A stretch of DNA of 64,000 nucleotides from Gemmatimonadota bacterium (GTDB lineage: Bacteria; Latescibacterota; UBA2968; GCA-2709665), in contig JAPPFJ010000035.1 in NCBI GenBank assembly GCA_028877215.1, positions 62,001 to 126,000 of the forward strand, written 5' to 3'. Positions within the stretch are counted from its first letter, which is position 1. Every line of letters begins with the position of its first letter. The notes beneath the pieces are model-generated. The model saw only the letters and a program-made list of their open reading frames with translations, ran no database searches and was not told the origin of the DNA. Both the position numbers and the translations under genes were made by a program. Below, piece after piece: positions 17,319 through 26,687 of this stretch.

Positions 17319-18788
17319 ATGTTTACGTCGGCGCCTTCACCTGAAAGCCAGGGGATACCCACACGGGCGGTCCTGAGTTTCCTCAAGCGGGTCGACTCTG
17401 AGCGCATTTGCATGCACGGGTTCCTGCTTGCGCGTCACAACAGAATCGCGGCTGAGGGTTACTGGGCCCCGTGGACTGCTGAGCGCAAGCACCGTATGTA
17501 TTCCGTCAGCAAAAGCTTCGTGGCGCTGGCTGTCGGATTGATGATCGACGAAGGCATGCTCGCCCTCGATGATCGGGTCGCGGGCTACTTTCCGGACAAA
17601 GTGCCCGAAGACCTTCATCCGTGGCTTTCAGCTTCGACTGTCCGGGATCTCCTGACGATGTCGACCCCCCATTCGCGAACTTCCTATACGCGCGACGATC
17701 CTGACTGGGTCTGGACCTTCTTCAACCGGCTCCCTTCTCATCCACCCGGAACGATCTTTTCATACGACACGGCGGCAACGGTCGTACTAACGGCCCTGGT
17801 CGAACGGCTTTCCGGCATGCCCTTTCTGGACTATATGCGACCGCGTTTCCTGGATCCGATCGGCTTCTCCGCCGATGCGTGGTGCATCCGTACGCCCGAG
17901 GGCGTGTCGTGGGGCGGATCGGGCGTCATCTGCACGCTTCGCGATCTGGCACGGGTCGCGCTCGCCTGCTTGAACGGCGGCTTGTGGGGCAACGAGAGGG
18001 TTCTTCCAGAGGGATACGTGCGCGACGCGACCGGCAAGCGGATCGACAACGCCATCCGAGGCAATTGCGGATACGGGTATCAGATCTGGCGGGAGGAAGA
18101 AAACGGATTTTCGTTCCGCGGGATGGGCAGCCAGTGCGCCATCTGTTTTCCCGATCAGGCGTTTCTGTTCACTTGCATCGCCGACACGCAGGGCGCACCG
18201 GCCGGCAGCGCCATTCCTTCCGTGATGCGCGAGGAGCTCCTTCCCTACCTTTCGGACGCGCCGCTTCCGGAGGATCCCGACGCGCAGGCGGAACTCTCGG
18301 ACAGAATCGGACGGCTGGAAGTCCTGCCGGTCCCCGGAGGACGCGACACGGCGGCGGCCTCGGACGTCCATGGAACCTGGTATGTTTTGGAGGACAACCC
18401 AATGGGGATCACTCGCATGCGCCTCTCCTTCGAGGGCGACCAGGGCGTCTGGGACTATAAAAACGGTCAGGGCGACAATGTGCTGCGGTTCGGAATCGGG
18501 CGCACGCTGTCCGGCAGGTTCCCGCAACGCAACTACTTCGGTGAACAGATCGGCGTGGTTCCCGGCACCGAATACGAATGCCTGGCCTCGGCCGCATGGA
18601 TCGACGATCGGACGCTCAACATGGAAGTCCTCATTACGGACATATACCTTGGAAGGCTCAGAATATCCTTCGGCTTCAAGGGCGAGGAGATCGGCGTCTT
18701 CATGACAAAGCAGGCCGAGTGGTTCCTGGATGAATACAACGGGTTCGCCGGCGGAAGGCGCGTGAGATGCGATTGCATTGGCGGCTGA
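17319..18788 (+). CDS. Serine hydrolase of the beta-lactamase/class C family
   Basis: The 489-residue protein carries the serine-lysine motif in MYSVSKSF (SxxK), a Tyr motif in FSYDTAA (YxT rather than the usual YxN), and a late GMGSQ region in place of the HxG/KTG motif. Family helices are seen in LTMSTPHSR and VLTALVERLSGMPF. These enzymes act on beta-lactams, peptides or esters; the real substrate cannot be read. There is no signal peptide. GAGGGATTGAA precedes the ATG. It sits 9 bp after phoB and overlaps phoR by 22 bp, so it splits the two-component pair yet is probably cotranslated with it. Confidence 0.8.
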   Translation: MFTSAPSPESQGIPTRAVLSFLKRVDSERICMHGFLLARHNRIAAEGYWAPWTAERKHRMYSVSKSFVALAVGLMIDEGMLALDDRVAGYFPDKVPEDLHPWLSASTVRDLLTMSTPHSRTSYTRDDPDWVWTFFNRLPSHPPGTIFSYDTAATVVLTALVERLSGMPFLDYMRPRFLDPIGFSADAWCIRTPEGVSWGGSGVICTLRDLARVALACLNGGLWGNERVLPEGYVRDATGKRIDNAIRGNCGYGYQIWREEENGFSFRGMGSQCAICFPDQAFLFTCIADTQGAPAGSAIPSVMREELLPYLSDAPLPEDPDAQAELSDRIGRLEVLPVPGGRDTAAASDVHGTWYVLEDNPMGITRMRLSFEGDQGVWDYKNGQGDNVLRFGIGRTLSGRFPQRNYFGEQIGVVPGTEYECLASAAWIDDRTLNMEVLITDIYLGRLRISFGFKGEEIGVFMTKQAEWFLDEYNGFAGGRRVRCDCIGG

Positions 18789-20209
18789 CGTTGCTATGCG
18801 CGGCGGTGATCGCTATTGCCATGGTAACCGTGCATCTGTACGTAAACCGTACGGTTCACGAAATCCTGCTGGCCACTCTTCTGGGGCTGGCGCTGCTGCT
18901 GACCTACAGTGTATCCCGATCGGTCTCGCGGCCGCTGCGGAAACTGACCGGGGTCGCGCGTTCCATTGGGGCAGGCGACTTCGATGAACGGGTTCCATCC
19001 GATGCCTCGCCGCGAGAAATCAGGGATCTCGCGCGGGCCCTGGATTCAACGAGGCGGCAGGTCCGGGACCGGATCGCGGCCATCCTCGGTGAAAAGTCGC
19101 AGCTCGAGACGATCCTCGCGGACATTACCGTCGGGATCCTCGTCACCGGACGCGACGGCCGCGTTCTGCTGACCAACCGCACCTTCGAGCGCTTCTTCGG
19201 CGTGCCGTCCCCCACGGAAGGCCGGCCCCCGGTGGAAATGATCCGCGACGTACAGGTTCAGGAGGCAATCGAACATACCCTGAGGACCGGAGAGGCCCTG
19301 ACGCATACGATGACGACGTCAGGTATGCCCGAACGGCATTTCGACGTACACGTCGGAACCGTTCGCAGGGAGGGCGCGGGGATGGGTGTGGTGGCGGTTT
19401 TCTACGACACGACGGAATTGCATCGACTGGAGCGTGCGCGCAAGGATTTCGTGGCCAATGTATCCCACGAAATACGTACGCCGCTAACGGCCATAAAAGG
19501 GTGCGCGGATACACTGGCCGACGGTGCGCTTGAAGACCGCGCAACCGCCGATCGATTTGTGCAGACCATCCTCACGCATTCAGACCGGCTCCAGCTTCTG
19601 CTGGAAGATCTGCTCGACCTGTCGCGGCTGGAGTCCGACAGGCTGAAGATTGAAATGCATGACTTCTCAATCCGGCAGGCGGTGGACCGGGCGTGCGACT
19701 CGGTCCGCCAACAGGCCACCGGCAAGGGCATCGCGATTCTGGTGGAGGTTCCTGATGAACTGACGGTTCGCGGCGACCCGAAGCTGATTGAGCAGGCTGT
19801 GGTGAACCTGCTGGACAATGCGGTTAAATATACGCCGGGAGGCGGGAAGGTACGGGTTGCTGCCGCGCGGATAGGGACAGATGAGGATTTCGCAAGTCCT
19901 GACAACACGCCGCTGTTTGTTCTTGCGCCTGAAAACGGCCATCCGGATTCGACAACAAGGCCGGTCGGGTCAGGTGAACGTGTTGCGCTGGAAGTCGTGG
20001 ATGAAGGAATCGGGATCCCTTCGGATTCGCTGCCGCGCGTGTTCGAACGGTTTTACCGCGTGGAAAAGGGACGTTCCAGGAGTATGGGTGGCACCGGTCT
20101 GGGGCTTTCGATTGTCCGTCACATCATCGAATCCCACGGGGAACGGGTTTACGCGAAGAGCATACTCGGTGCGGGGTCGACGTTCGGCTTCACACTGCCG
20201 GTTGTATAG
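18767..20209 (+). CDS. phoR: PhoR-type sensor histidine kinase
   Basis: The 480-residue kinase has two membrane helices (about 8-24 and 33-50) with almost no periplasmic loop, as in PhoR. A HAMP-like linker (SRPLRKLTGVARSIGAGDFDERV) and a PAS domain (about 108-215) follow. The HisKA domain has phospho-acceptor His234 in NVSHEIRTPL. The ATPase domain has N-box VNLLDNAVKYTP, G1 DEGIGIP and G2 GGTGLGLSIV. It should phosphorylate PhoB and be inhibited via PstSCAB-PhoU when phosphate is ample. It overlaps the serine hydrolase gene, and a strong terminator follows. Confidence 0.9.
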   Translation: MRLHWRLTLLCAAVIAIAMVTVHLYVNRTVHEILLATLLGLALLLTYSVSRSVSRPLRKLTGVARSIGAGDFDERVPSDASPREIRDLARALDSTRRQVRDRIAAILGEKSQLETILADITVGILVTGRDGRVLLTNRTFERFFGVPSPTEGRPPVEMIRDVQVQEAIEHTLRTGEALTHTMTTSGMPERHFDVHVGTVRREGAGMGVVAVFYDTTELHRLERARKDFVANVSHEIRTPLTAIKGCADTLADGALEDRATADRFVQTILTHSDRLQLLLEDLLDLSRLESDRLKIEMHDFSIRQAVDRACDSVRQQATGKGIAILVEVPDELTVRGDPKLIEQAVVNLLDNAVKYTPGGGKVRVAAARIGTDEDFASPDNTPLFVLAPENGHPDSTTRPVGSGERVALEVVDEGIGIPSDSLPRVFERFYRVEKGRSRSMGGTGLGLSIVRHIIESHGERVYAKSILGAGSTFGFTLPVV

Positions 20210-20228
20210 CAGAGCGAAAGATATGAAG

Positions 20229-20262
20229 ACGGGGGACCGCTGACGCGTCCCCCGTTTTTTTT
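20229..20262 (+). terminator. Rho-independent terminator of the phoB-hydrolase-phoR unit
   Basis: ACGGGGGAC and GTCCCCCGT form a perfect 9-bp stem followed by eight T. It lies between convergent phoR and ppk1. Confidence 0.92.
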
Positions 20263-20264
20263 GT

Positions 20265-22376
20265 TCAGCCTGACGGCGGGTCCGGCCCGTTGGCGGCGAA
20301 GAAGTCCGGTATCTCGAACTGTTCTCCTCTGGCCAGCCCCATCAGAATCTCCTGTGACGAAATGGCTGTCCGTCCGTTCGTAGCCTCCACGCGGCGATGG
20401 TCGCCGTCCGGCAGAACTTCACGGGCCTTGATATTGTCCGCCAGGCACGGGGAGAGAATCCAGGACTGAATTTTCCGGATGAGTACCGGATCTTCGACGG
20501 GACACAGGATTTCCACACGTCGCCGGAGGTTGCGAGGCATCCAGTCCGCGCTGCCGGTATATATCTCGGGTTTGGATCCGTTTTCGAACATGTAAATGCG
20601 GCTGTGCTCGAGATAACGCCCGACGATACTTCGGACGCGAATGCGATCGCTGATTCCGGGAATGCCGGGGCGGATACAGCAAATCCCACGGACGATCAGG
20701 TCGACGTCAACGCCATTCCGGGAAGCCTTGTAGAGCGCTCGCACGACCCTTGCATCCTGAAGCGAGTTCATTTTGCAGACGATGCGGGCGGATCGTCCGG
20801 CCCTGGCGTGTTCAATCTCCCGATCGATTTTGGCCAGAATGGCATCCATCATATTGAAAGGCGCGACAAGCAGCTTCCTGACTTCAGGTCGTTCGGACTG
20901 GGTGGTGAGCAGGTTGAACACCTCGGCTACGTCGCTGGTGATGTCTTCCCTGGCGGTCATCAGACCCAGATCCGTATAGATCCGCGCCGTCGAAGCGTTG
21001 TAGTTGCCCGTACCGATGTGGGCGTACCTGCGAAGACCATCCGATTCACGACGGACCAGCATGGAGAGCTTGCAATGCGTTTTTAAGCCGACCACGCCGT
21101 ACGCGACGTATACGCCGGCATCCTGCAGCTGCCGAGCCCATCGGATATTGGAAGCCTCGTCGAACCGGGCCTTGAGTTCAACAATTACGGTAACCTCTTT
21201 GCCCGCCTCCGCAGCTTTGAGCAGCGCATCCATAATGGGAGAGTCTTCGGTCGTACGATAGAGAGTCTGTTTTATGGCCAATACGTCCGGGTCCCGCGCG
21301 GCCGACTGGATAAACTGAACGACCGGATAGAACGAGTCATATGGATGGTGCAGCAGGATGTCCCGTTGCCGGATCTCGGCGAAAAGCTGGTCGAGGTCTT
21401 CAGCGAAGGGGTATTCCGCCGGATGGTACGGCGCATCTTTCAGGTCCGGACGTCTCGTGGCCGCGTAGAGCATCATCAGGCGATTGAGATTGACCGGTCC
21501 GTTGACGCGGTAGACCTGTTTTTCGCGCAGATGATAAATCGCCCGCAGCCTCCGTTCGATCTGTTTAGGCGCCGCCGCGTCGATTTCCAGCCGGACCGTA
21601 TCGCCTTTGCGCCTGCGTTTGAGTTCATCTTCAATGGCCAGGAGAAGGTCGTCGGCTTCTTCTTCATCGAGGTAGAGGTCGCTGTTGCGGGTGATACGAA
21701 ACGCGGCGGTGCCCAGTATCTCATAACCCCGGTAAAGCTCCGGGATGTGCGCGCGTACGAGGTCGGCCAGAAACACGTAATCCACGCGCCGGCCCTCATC
21801 TTCCCTGGGCAGACGGATGAGACGGGGCAGCACGCGCGGAACGGTAACGACCCCGAACAGGGTGTCGCCCTCGCTGTCCCTGAGCGATACGGCCAGGCAA
21901 AGCGACTTGTTCACCACGCGTGGAAAAGGATGGGCCGGGTTTACGGTCAGGGGTGTGAGAACCGGATGCAGTTCATCCAGCCAGTAGTCCCGGATGAATT
22001 CCTGTTCAGCGGCATTGAGTTCCTGCAACGAACGGATATGCACATCGGCCTTTTTCAGCGCGGGCAACAGTTCGTCGTTCCAGCAGGCATATTGTTCGCC
22101 GACCATCCGGTGGGCTTCAATGGAAACGGCTTCATACAACTCTTCGGGCAACAGCCCGTCGGGACCGGCATCGGGAACCCCGGCTTCCATCTGCTGCAGC
22201 AATCCTGCAACGCGGATCTCGAAGAACTCGTCCAGGTTGTTTGCCACGATGGCGAGGAATTTCACCCTCTCCAGCAGAGGATTCCTCGGGTCCCGGGCTT
22301 CCTCAAGTACTCTTTCATTAAAACGAAGCCAGGAAATTTCCCGGTTGGTATACAGTTTTGGATCGTCCAGTTTCAT
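20265..22376 (-). CDS. ppk1: Polyphosphate kinase 1
   Basis: Ppk1 polymerises the gamma-phosphate of ATP into polyphosphate. The 703-residue protein has the full domain order: helical N domain (MKLDDPKLYTNREISWLRFNERVLEEA), head domain, and two phospholipase-D-like catalytic domains. The autophosphorylation region is THCKLSMLVRR...RRYAHIGTGNYN, and the second HxD-like site is VDLIVRGICCIRPG with an ARVVRALYKAS segment ahead. Length is normal. It is the last gene of the CHAD-ParA-ppk minus-strand set, 146 bp after ParA, and converges on phoR. Storage of imported phosphate is the expected role in this island. Confidence 0.96.
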   Translation of the reverse strand: MKLDDPKLYTNREISWLRFNERVLEEARDPRNPLLERVKFLAIVANNLDEFFEIRVAGLLQQMEAGVPDAGPDGLLPEELYEAVSIEAHRMVGEQYACWNDELLPALKKADVHIRSLQELNAAEQEFIRDYWLDELHPVLTPLTVNPAHPFPRVVNKSLCLAVSLRDSEGDTLFGVVTVPRVLPRLIRLPREDEGRRVDYVFLADLVRAHIPELYRGYEILGTAAFRITRNSDLYLDEEEADDLLLAIEDELKRRRKGDTVRLEIDAAAPKQIERRLRAIYHLREKQVYRVNGPVNLNRLMMLYAATRRPDLKDAPYHPAEYPFAEDLDQLFAEIRQRDILLHHPYDSFYPVVQFIQSAARDPDVLAIKQTLYRTTEDSPIMDALLKAAEAGKEVTVIVELKARFDEASNIRWARQLQDAGVYVAYGVVGLKTHCKLSMLVRRESDGLRRYAHIGTGNYNASTARIYTDLGLMTAREDITSDVAEVFNLLTTQSERPEVRKLLVAPFNMMDAILAKIDREIEHARAGRSARIVCKMNSLQDARVVRALYKASRNGVDVDLIVRGICCIRPGIPGISDRIRVRSIVGRYLEHSRIYMFENGSKPEIYTGSADWMPRNLRRRVEILCPVEDPVLIRKIQSWILSPCLADNIKAREVLPDGDHRRVEATNGRTAISSQEILMGLARGEQFEIPDFFAANGPDPPSG

Positions 22377-22522
22377 ACTGCGATTCTCGTGGTTGAGCTA
22401 CGCCATGGACATCCGGAAAGCGCCAAGATAAGCCAACACAATGCCTCAGTCAATCGGAATCGCGCTTGCAAGTCATTGTTGCTCGGGGGTTTGACGAATT
22501 TCGCCGGCGCCTTTCAGCAACT

Positions 22523-23263
22523 CTACACCATCGCCTTCAGTTCAAGCCAGAGATCCTGATACGCGTTCGCGGCAGGCGAGCGCGGAGCGAAACATGGGAC
22601 CGGTTCCCGGCGGATGCCCATTTTTTCGACTTCCGATGCATAGGGAATCTGCGTATCCAGAAACCGGTGTTCCCGTTTCCTCCCGGCAGCCAGATGTTCG
22701 CTGTGCATGCGTTTCCGTTTTTCGACCATGGCGAAGAACGGGTAGATCCGGGAGACGTCCCGGCCTTTGGATCCGAAGAACCGCACCAGCTGGTCATAGG
22801 TACGCATGGATAACGTGGTTGGAATACAGGGCACCAGCACGACGTCGGAGGCAAAGAGCATGTTTTCCGACACCAGGCCGATGCCCGGGGGACAGTCGAG
22901 AAAGATGAAGTCGTACGTCTTGCGATAGGGTTTGAGAATACGACGGAGCCGCTTTGGGGAGCCCTTGAGCTTACTCAGCGTCGTGTCCAGGTTTCTGAAC
23001 GACAGGTTTGACGGAAGCAGGTCCAGGTTTTAGTAGTCGGTACCACGTATGCGTTTCTCTATACTTCGCCCCCCGCGAAGGAATTTTCGCCCTGGGAGTT
23101 TCCTTGAGGGTTTGATGCGAAAGTAGAACGCCGCCGATCCCTGGGGATCCAGATCGAACAGAATGGTCTGCGCGCCATCCCGCGCGGCGAGGTAGGCCAG
23201 GTTAACCGCCGCAGCGGTCTTCCCCACCCCGCCCTTGATGTTGTAAAGGGCGACAGTCGCCAT
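22523..23263 (-). pseudogene. ParA/Soj-type ATPase interrupted by one in-frame TAA
   Basis: The reading frame is continuous for 246 codons apart from a TAA at 23030-23032. The first part holds the deviant Walker A motif KGGVGKTAAAVN and the DLDPQGSA Walker A' strand. After the stop, NLDLLPSNLSFRNLD continues the family pattern (usual form ...TDYENLDLLP...), then DFIFLDCPPGIGLVSENML, the Walker B region. A single G-to-T change (GAA to TAA) explains the stop. Such ATPases position plasmids, chromosomes or other cargo on the nucleoid. Its place between CHAD and ppk1 suggests polyphosphate granules as cargo, which is inference. The 5' piece could also reflect a sequencing error. Confidence 0.8.
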
Positions 23264-23476
23264 GAAATCAGCCCCAAATTAAAAAAGACAGCAACGCGGT
23301 GACGCGACGAAGACTCCCGAAACGGGGCATAAGGGTCGTCCGAAACGACGTTTTTTCAGTTCGCGTCCAGTGACCTGAAGTATCCTGGTAATCCGAAGTC
23401 AGATCGTGTTTATATGCTAGCGTATATACGGTTTTGTGTCACCAAAAAACAACGAATCCAGGTTGGCTTTCTGCCT

Positions 23477-25012
23477 TCAGGCGAACAGGCGTCGGAACGT
23501 GGCGGCAACCTCCGCCCGGTTGAACTCCGCAAAGGTCTTCGAAAACGCCGCTCGGACGGTTTGCTGCTCGCGGTAAAGGCAGCCGATGAGCCCGCCGATG
23601 GCGGCGAAGGTTTCCGGATGCGTTTTCTCCGAGGGCAACGCACGCAGGTAATTTTTCATGTCGGCCTGTTGAACGGAAAAGTCGTTGAAGTCGCCCAGTT
23701 TGTCCTGCAGGCTCTTGAGGTGGTCCACAATCAGGCGGATCTCTCCCGCAGGAAAAAGCGACGAGAAGAACTCAAGGAGGTATCGCAGTTTCTTGCATTC
23801 GATCCGAAGCCGGTGCAGGTCGGCGTCCGGCGTTGAAGCATCAATCGCGGCGCCCAGTTCGATCACGCGACTGTATCTCTTGCCAATAAACCTCTGCGCC
23901 AGCCCTTTCGCAGGTGCTTCCGCATTGTCCGGCGAAACAGACTCCTGCGGGCCTTCCAGAAACGCCTCCCAATCCGCGGCGATTTTCCGGTACCGGGCGC
24001 CGTCCAGGGCGGCGGCCAGCCGACGATGTTCTCCCGTACGTTCCGCCCGCATGGATTCAAATAGCGGATCCAGCCGAGAGCGCAGATATCCGGGCAAAAG
24101 AGACCGGTACGTCTCCTGTTTGAGAAGGGCGACGTCCAGGTCGCGAAGGCGGTTGGTGAGTTTTCCGAGATAGGAAAAGTCTTTCCGGAAGCGGCCGAGG
24201 GGGACATCCGGAAAAACGGATTTGATCTGGCTGAGCGCCGATCGGGTACGCCGGATGCCCACCCTGAAATCGTGAAGGAATTCGGTATCGATGTCCTCCT
24301 TTATTCCCGCTTCGTTGCGCCTGATCTTCCTGAAGAGGTGCCCCAGAATCCGCTTCGCGGCCTCTGCGCCGTTCAGGTCGGGTTCCAGCACGATACTGAG
24401 TTTCGAGGAATAGTCCCCAGGTTTCCTGCCGGCCGCCCGCGTGGCCGCGTGGAACAGGTCTTCGGTCTGGGGTTCCGCGCCGGCGGCGCAAAGGGACCGG
24501 TTCAGCCGTCGCAGATGTTTCTCATACCCCCGGACCGACCGCAGCGCCATCGTGTTGAACAGTTGTCCATTACGCGCCGCGTCCGCCACCCGGGCCTGTT
24601 CGAGCTTCGCGATAACAACGGTTTTTTCATTCCGGTTCAGAACGCGCACGGTCTGCCTGCGGGTTCTTGCGCGCGCGAGTGGCAAGAGCGCCCGTACGCT
24701 CAAATGCGCCCGCAGGATCTCTTTCAGTGGTCCCTCGGGAAAATCCGTGCTGTATACCGGTCCGGTTCCGCACGGCAGGCTGAGCGATGCGACGGTTTCA
24801 CGGTCCGGCAGGCGGTAGAGAAGGTAACGGTCGTTTTCATGTAACAGTACCAGGTCCCTGTTGAAGAGGCGCCAGTCGAAGGTGTCGAAAAAGGTCTGGA
24901 CGTACACTGTGTCGTCCATCGCTTCGCAGGAGTGGGAGCCGGCGGCCTCTTTCCATACGCTGCGTGGATTCACCGATGCCGGCAGGCGCAGTGTACATAC
25001 CCTGTTTTTCAT
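23477..25012 (-). CDS. CYTH-like/CHAD domain protein
   Basis: CHAD domains are histidine-rich helical modules that bind polyphosphate. In this 511-residue protein the N-terminal 210 residues resemble a degenerate CYTH (triphosphate tunnel) domain with alternating charged strands (RYLLYRLPDRETV, RRQTVRVLNRNEKTVVIAKLE). From about residue 225 the CHAD part shows EFLHDFRVGIRRTRSALSQIK, FRKDFSYLGKLTNRLRDLDV and, in the second half, LHRLRIECKKLRYLLEFF and LQDKLGDFNDF, the paired CHAD signatures. Location with ParA and ppk1 supports a granule-surface role. A promoter-like site lies about 150 nt upstream. Confidence 0.88.
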   Translation of the reverse strand: MKNRVCTLRLPASVNPRSVWKEAAGSHSCEAMDDTVYVQTFFDTFDWRLFNRDLVLLHENDRYLLYRLPDRETVASLSLPCGTGPVYSTDFPEGPLKEILRAHLSVRALLPLARARTRRQTVRVLNRNEKTVVIAKLEQARVADAARNGQLFNTMALRSVRGYEKHLRRLNRSLCAAGAEPQTEDLFHAATRAAGRKPGDYSSKLSIVLEPDLNGAEAAKRILGHLFRKIRRNEAGIKEDIDTEFLHDFRVGIRRTRSALSQIKSVFPDVPLGRFRKDFSYLGKLTNRLRDLDVALLKQETYRSLLPGYLRSRLDPLFESMRAERTGEHRRLAAALDGARYRKIAADWEAFLEGPQESVSPDNAEAPAKGLAQRFIGKRYSRVIELGAAIDASTPDADLHRLRIECKKLRYLLEFFSSLFPAGEIRLIVDHLKSLQDKLGDFNDFSVQQADMKNYLRALPSEKTHPETFAAIGGLIGCLYREQQTVRAAFSKTFAEFNRAEVAATFRRLFA

Positions 25013-25165
25013 GCCAGGTTATCCATCAGAGCTCGCCCGGGACGTGCGATCCGGACAGCTGTTTCAATTCGTGAAGCCAGGCGATGATTCCGCTTTCGCC
25101 CGCGCTGTCGCCCCATTGACGGAGTAAGGTGGCGTACGCCAATCCCAAATCGAGCATAAGTTATT

Positions 25166-25193
25166 GGTATAAAATTACGTTGAACCGATGCAA
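25166..25193 (-). promoter_or_regulatory. Promoter-like site for CHAD-parA-ppk1
   Basis: On the minus strand TTGCAT and TATACC are 16 bp apart, the latter inside TTTTATACC. The predicted leader is about 145 nt. Confidence 0.45.
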
Positions 25194-25311
25194 AAGACAA
25201 GAAGGACCGACGGCGCGCTGAAGTGATATCTCTCCGAAACGGCGCCAGATGGGATGAGCCGGCGCAGAAACGCAGCGCATTTCCGCCACGGGGACGCCAA
25301 CACCGGACATC

Positions 25312-25365
25312 GTAACCATTTTGTAACACAAGAGTGACCATTTCGTAACAGAAGTGCCGCATATT
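25312..25365 (+). promoter_or_regulatory. Pho-box array (four 11-bp direct repeats) and -10 of the porin-pst unit
   Basis: Four units start exactly 11 bp apart at 25312, 25323, 25334 and 25345: GTAACCATTTT, GTAACACAAGA, GTGACCATTTC, GTAACAGAAGT. Seen as 7-mers with 4-bp spacers, each fits NGTRACM. The PhoB box of other bacteria has the same 7+4 layout, with two repeats per dimer. A CATATT -10 candidate (25360-25365) follows the last repeat without a -35, as at PhoB-activated promoters. Two PhoB dimers could bind. Confidence 0.75.
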
Positions 25366-25532
25366 TGGACCAACCTGAATTGATACATCCGATTTTTGTT
25401 ATCCCGACGGCGACGGTACCGCGCTCCAGCCCTGGCAGTCGAGTCGCCGCCTCGGTGCGAGAAATCCGGGGAAACGCAAGTACTGCCTGGAAGGTAGTCC
25501 GGGCCGATTAGCCGCCAATACGGGGAGGAGCC

Positions 25533-26507
25533 ATGCCGCTGAAGGGGATTGTCCGGGGAATCGCCGCGTTGTTGAGTCTGGGTCTTTTCGGGTCTGTGGA
25601 GGGCGCCGAAGGCAAAATTAAAGGGGTTGCCTTCGGCGATTATTATTTCGTTGTCGCCGGAACGGACAAGAACGAAAACGGTTTCAAATTCCGGAGGATC
25701 TATCTGACGTACGACCTCAAATGGAATGAACGCTGGTCCGGACGGGTGCGTTACGAAGCAAACGATGCGGGATTTGGCGGCGAGGACAAGATGAGGCCGT
25801 TCGTGAAACACGGCTATTTGCGATACCGTTCAAACGGCCGGACGGTATACATGGGGCTGTTCGGCACGCCCACCTGGAATGTTTCCGAGCGAATATGGGG
25901 TTACCGATCAATCGAAAAGACAATTATGGACAGGCGCAAGATCGGTTCTTCCGCGGATATCGGAGTGGGATTCAAGGGCAAGTTGGACGGTGCAGGCAAA
26001 GTGAACGCCCAACTGATGTTTGGAAACGGCAGCGGCCAGCGTCCGGAGGCGGACAACGGAAAGAAAGTGTACTCCCTGCTTCATCTGAAACCCACGGACG
26101 TCGTTGAGGCCACGGTCTACTTCGACTGGGAAGGCAAACCCGGAGGAAAAGACCGCGTCACGTTCGCCGGGATGCTGGGTACGTCCGCCGAGAGTTTCCG
26201 TTTCGGTATAGAGGGATTCGTCCGGAATAACAGAAAAGCGCTGTCAGGCGAAGACGTACAGATTCGGGGCGTATCCGCCTTCGGCGCCGTTAACGTTAAA
26301 CCCCAGGTCGATGTTTTCGGGCGCCTGGACTTTTTCGATCCCAACCAGAGCGCGGAACAGGACGAGGAGTACATGATTATTGGCGGAGTCGACGTGGTTC
26401 CGGCCGGGAACATCCACATCATGCCCAATGTGGTGGCGACGATAAAACGGTCCTCGGACGCAGATACCGAAGTGATTCCCCGGATGACGGTGTGCTACAG
26501 ATTCTAG
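25533..26507 (+). CDS. Outer-membrane porin, probably phosphate-selective type
   Basis: The 324-residue protein has an N-terminal signal peptide (IVRGIAALLSLGLFGSVEGAEG) and alternating polar/hydrophobic strands ending in aromatic residues, with the terminal Phe (CYRF) typical of outer-membrane barrels. Segments such as FKFRRIYLTYDLKWNERWSGRVRYEAN and AGMLGTSAESFRFGIEGFVRN recall OprO/OprP-like porins, but it is shorter. Selectivity for phosphate is inferred from the Pho-box array upstream and pstS 180 bp downstream. The ATG has GGGGAGGAGCC ahead of it, a good ribosome-binding site. Confidence 0.7.
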   Translation: MPLKGIVRGIAALLSLGLFGSVEGAEGKIKGVAFGDYYFVVAGTDKNENGFKFRRIYLTYDLKWNERWSGRVRYEANDAGFGGEDKMRPFVKHGYLRYRSNGRTVYMGLFGTPTWNVSERIWGYRSIEKTIMDRRKIGSSADIGVGFKGKLDGAGKVNAQLMFGNGSGQRPEADNGKKVYSLLHLKPTDVVEATVYFDWEGKPGGKDRVTFAGMLGTSAESFRFGIEGFVRNNRKALSGEDVQIRGVSAFGAVNVKPQVDVFGRLDFFDPNQSAEQDEEYMIIGGVDVVPAGNIHIMPNVVATIKRSSDADTEVIPRMTVCYRF

Positions 26508-26687
26508 TAGCACATGAACCCCTTCATGCCTGTTCCGCCCGTTCGTTATGACCGTTGTTCCATGCGTTTCTGCCGGTGTTTTCCGATTTCCAGCGTTGTT
26601 GAAGAGAGATGGTAACATTCGCCATATAAATCGATCGTTCGTATTCAATCCGACGAAGAACCTGCATAATCGGGAGGCACAGAAGGG

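Larger units (their letters stand above)
25013..25532. other. Divergent regulatory region between the CHAD and porin genes
   Basis: This 520-bp gap holds a minus-strand promoter toward CHAD (25166-25193) and a plus-strand Pho-box-like array toward the porin (25312-25355). No convincing ORF is present; short ORFs here lack ribosome-binding sites and conserved features. Confidence 0.7.

Noticed and set aside
23030..23032. Recoding of the ParA stop as selenocysteine or pyrrolysine
   Set aside because: The codon is TAA, which is not used for either; a mutation or error is simpler.
23411..23432. Near-palindrome TATATGCTAGCGTATA as a parS-like site for the ParA gene
   Set aside because: No ParB gene is present, the arms are imperfect and there is only one copy; it may simply be AT-rich promoter DNA.
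26588..26640. Pho box directly before pstS
   Set aside because: Only one GTAAC motif is present (GGTAACATTCG) without 11-bp repeats, unlike the array at 25312.
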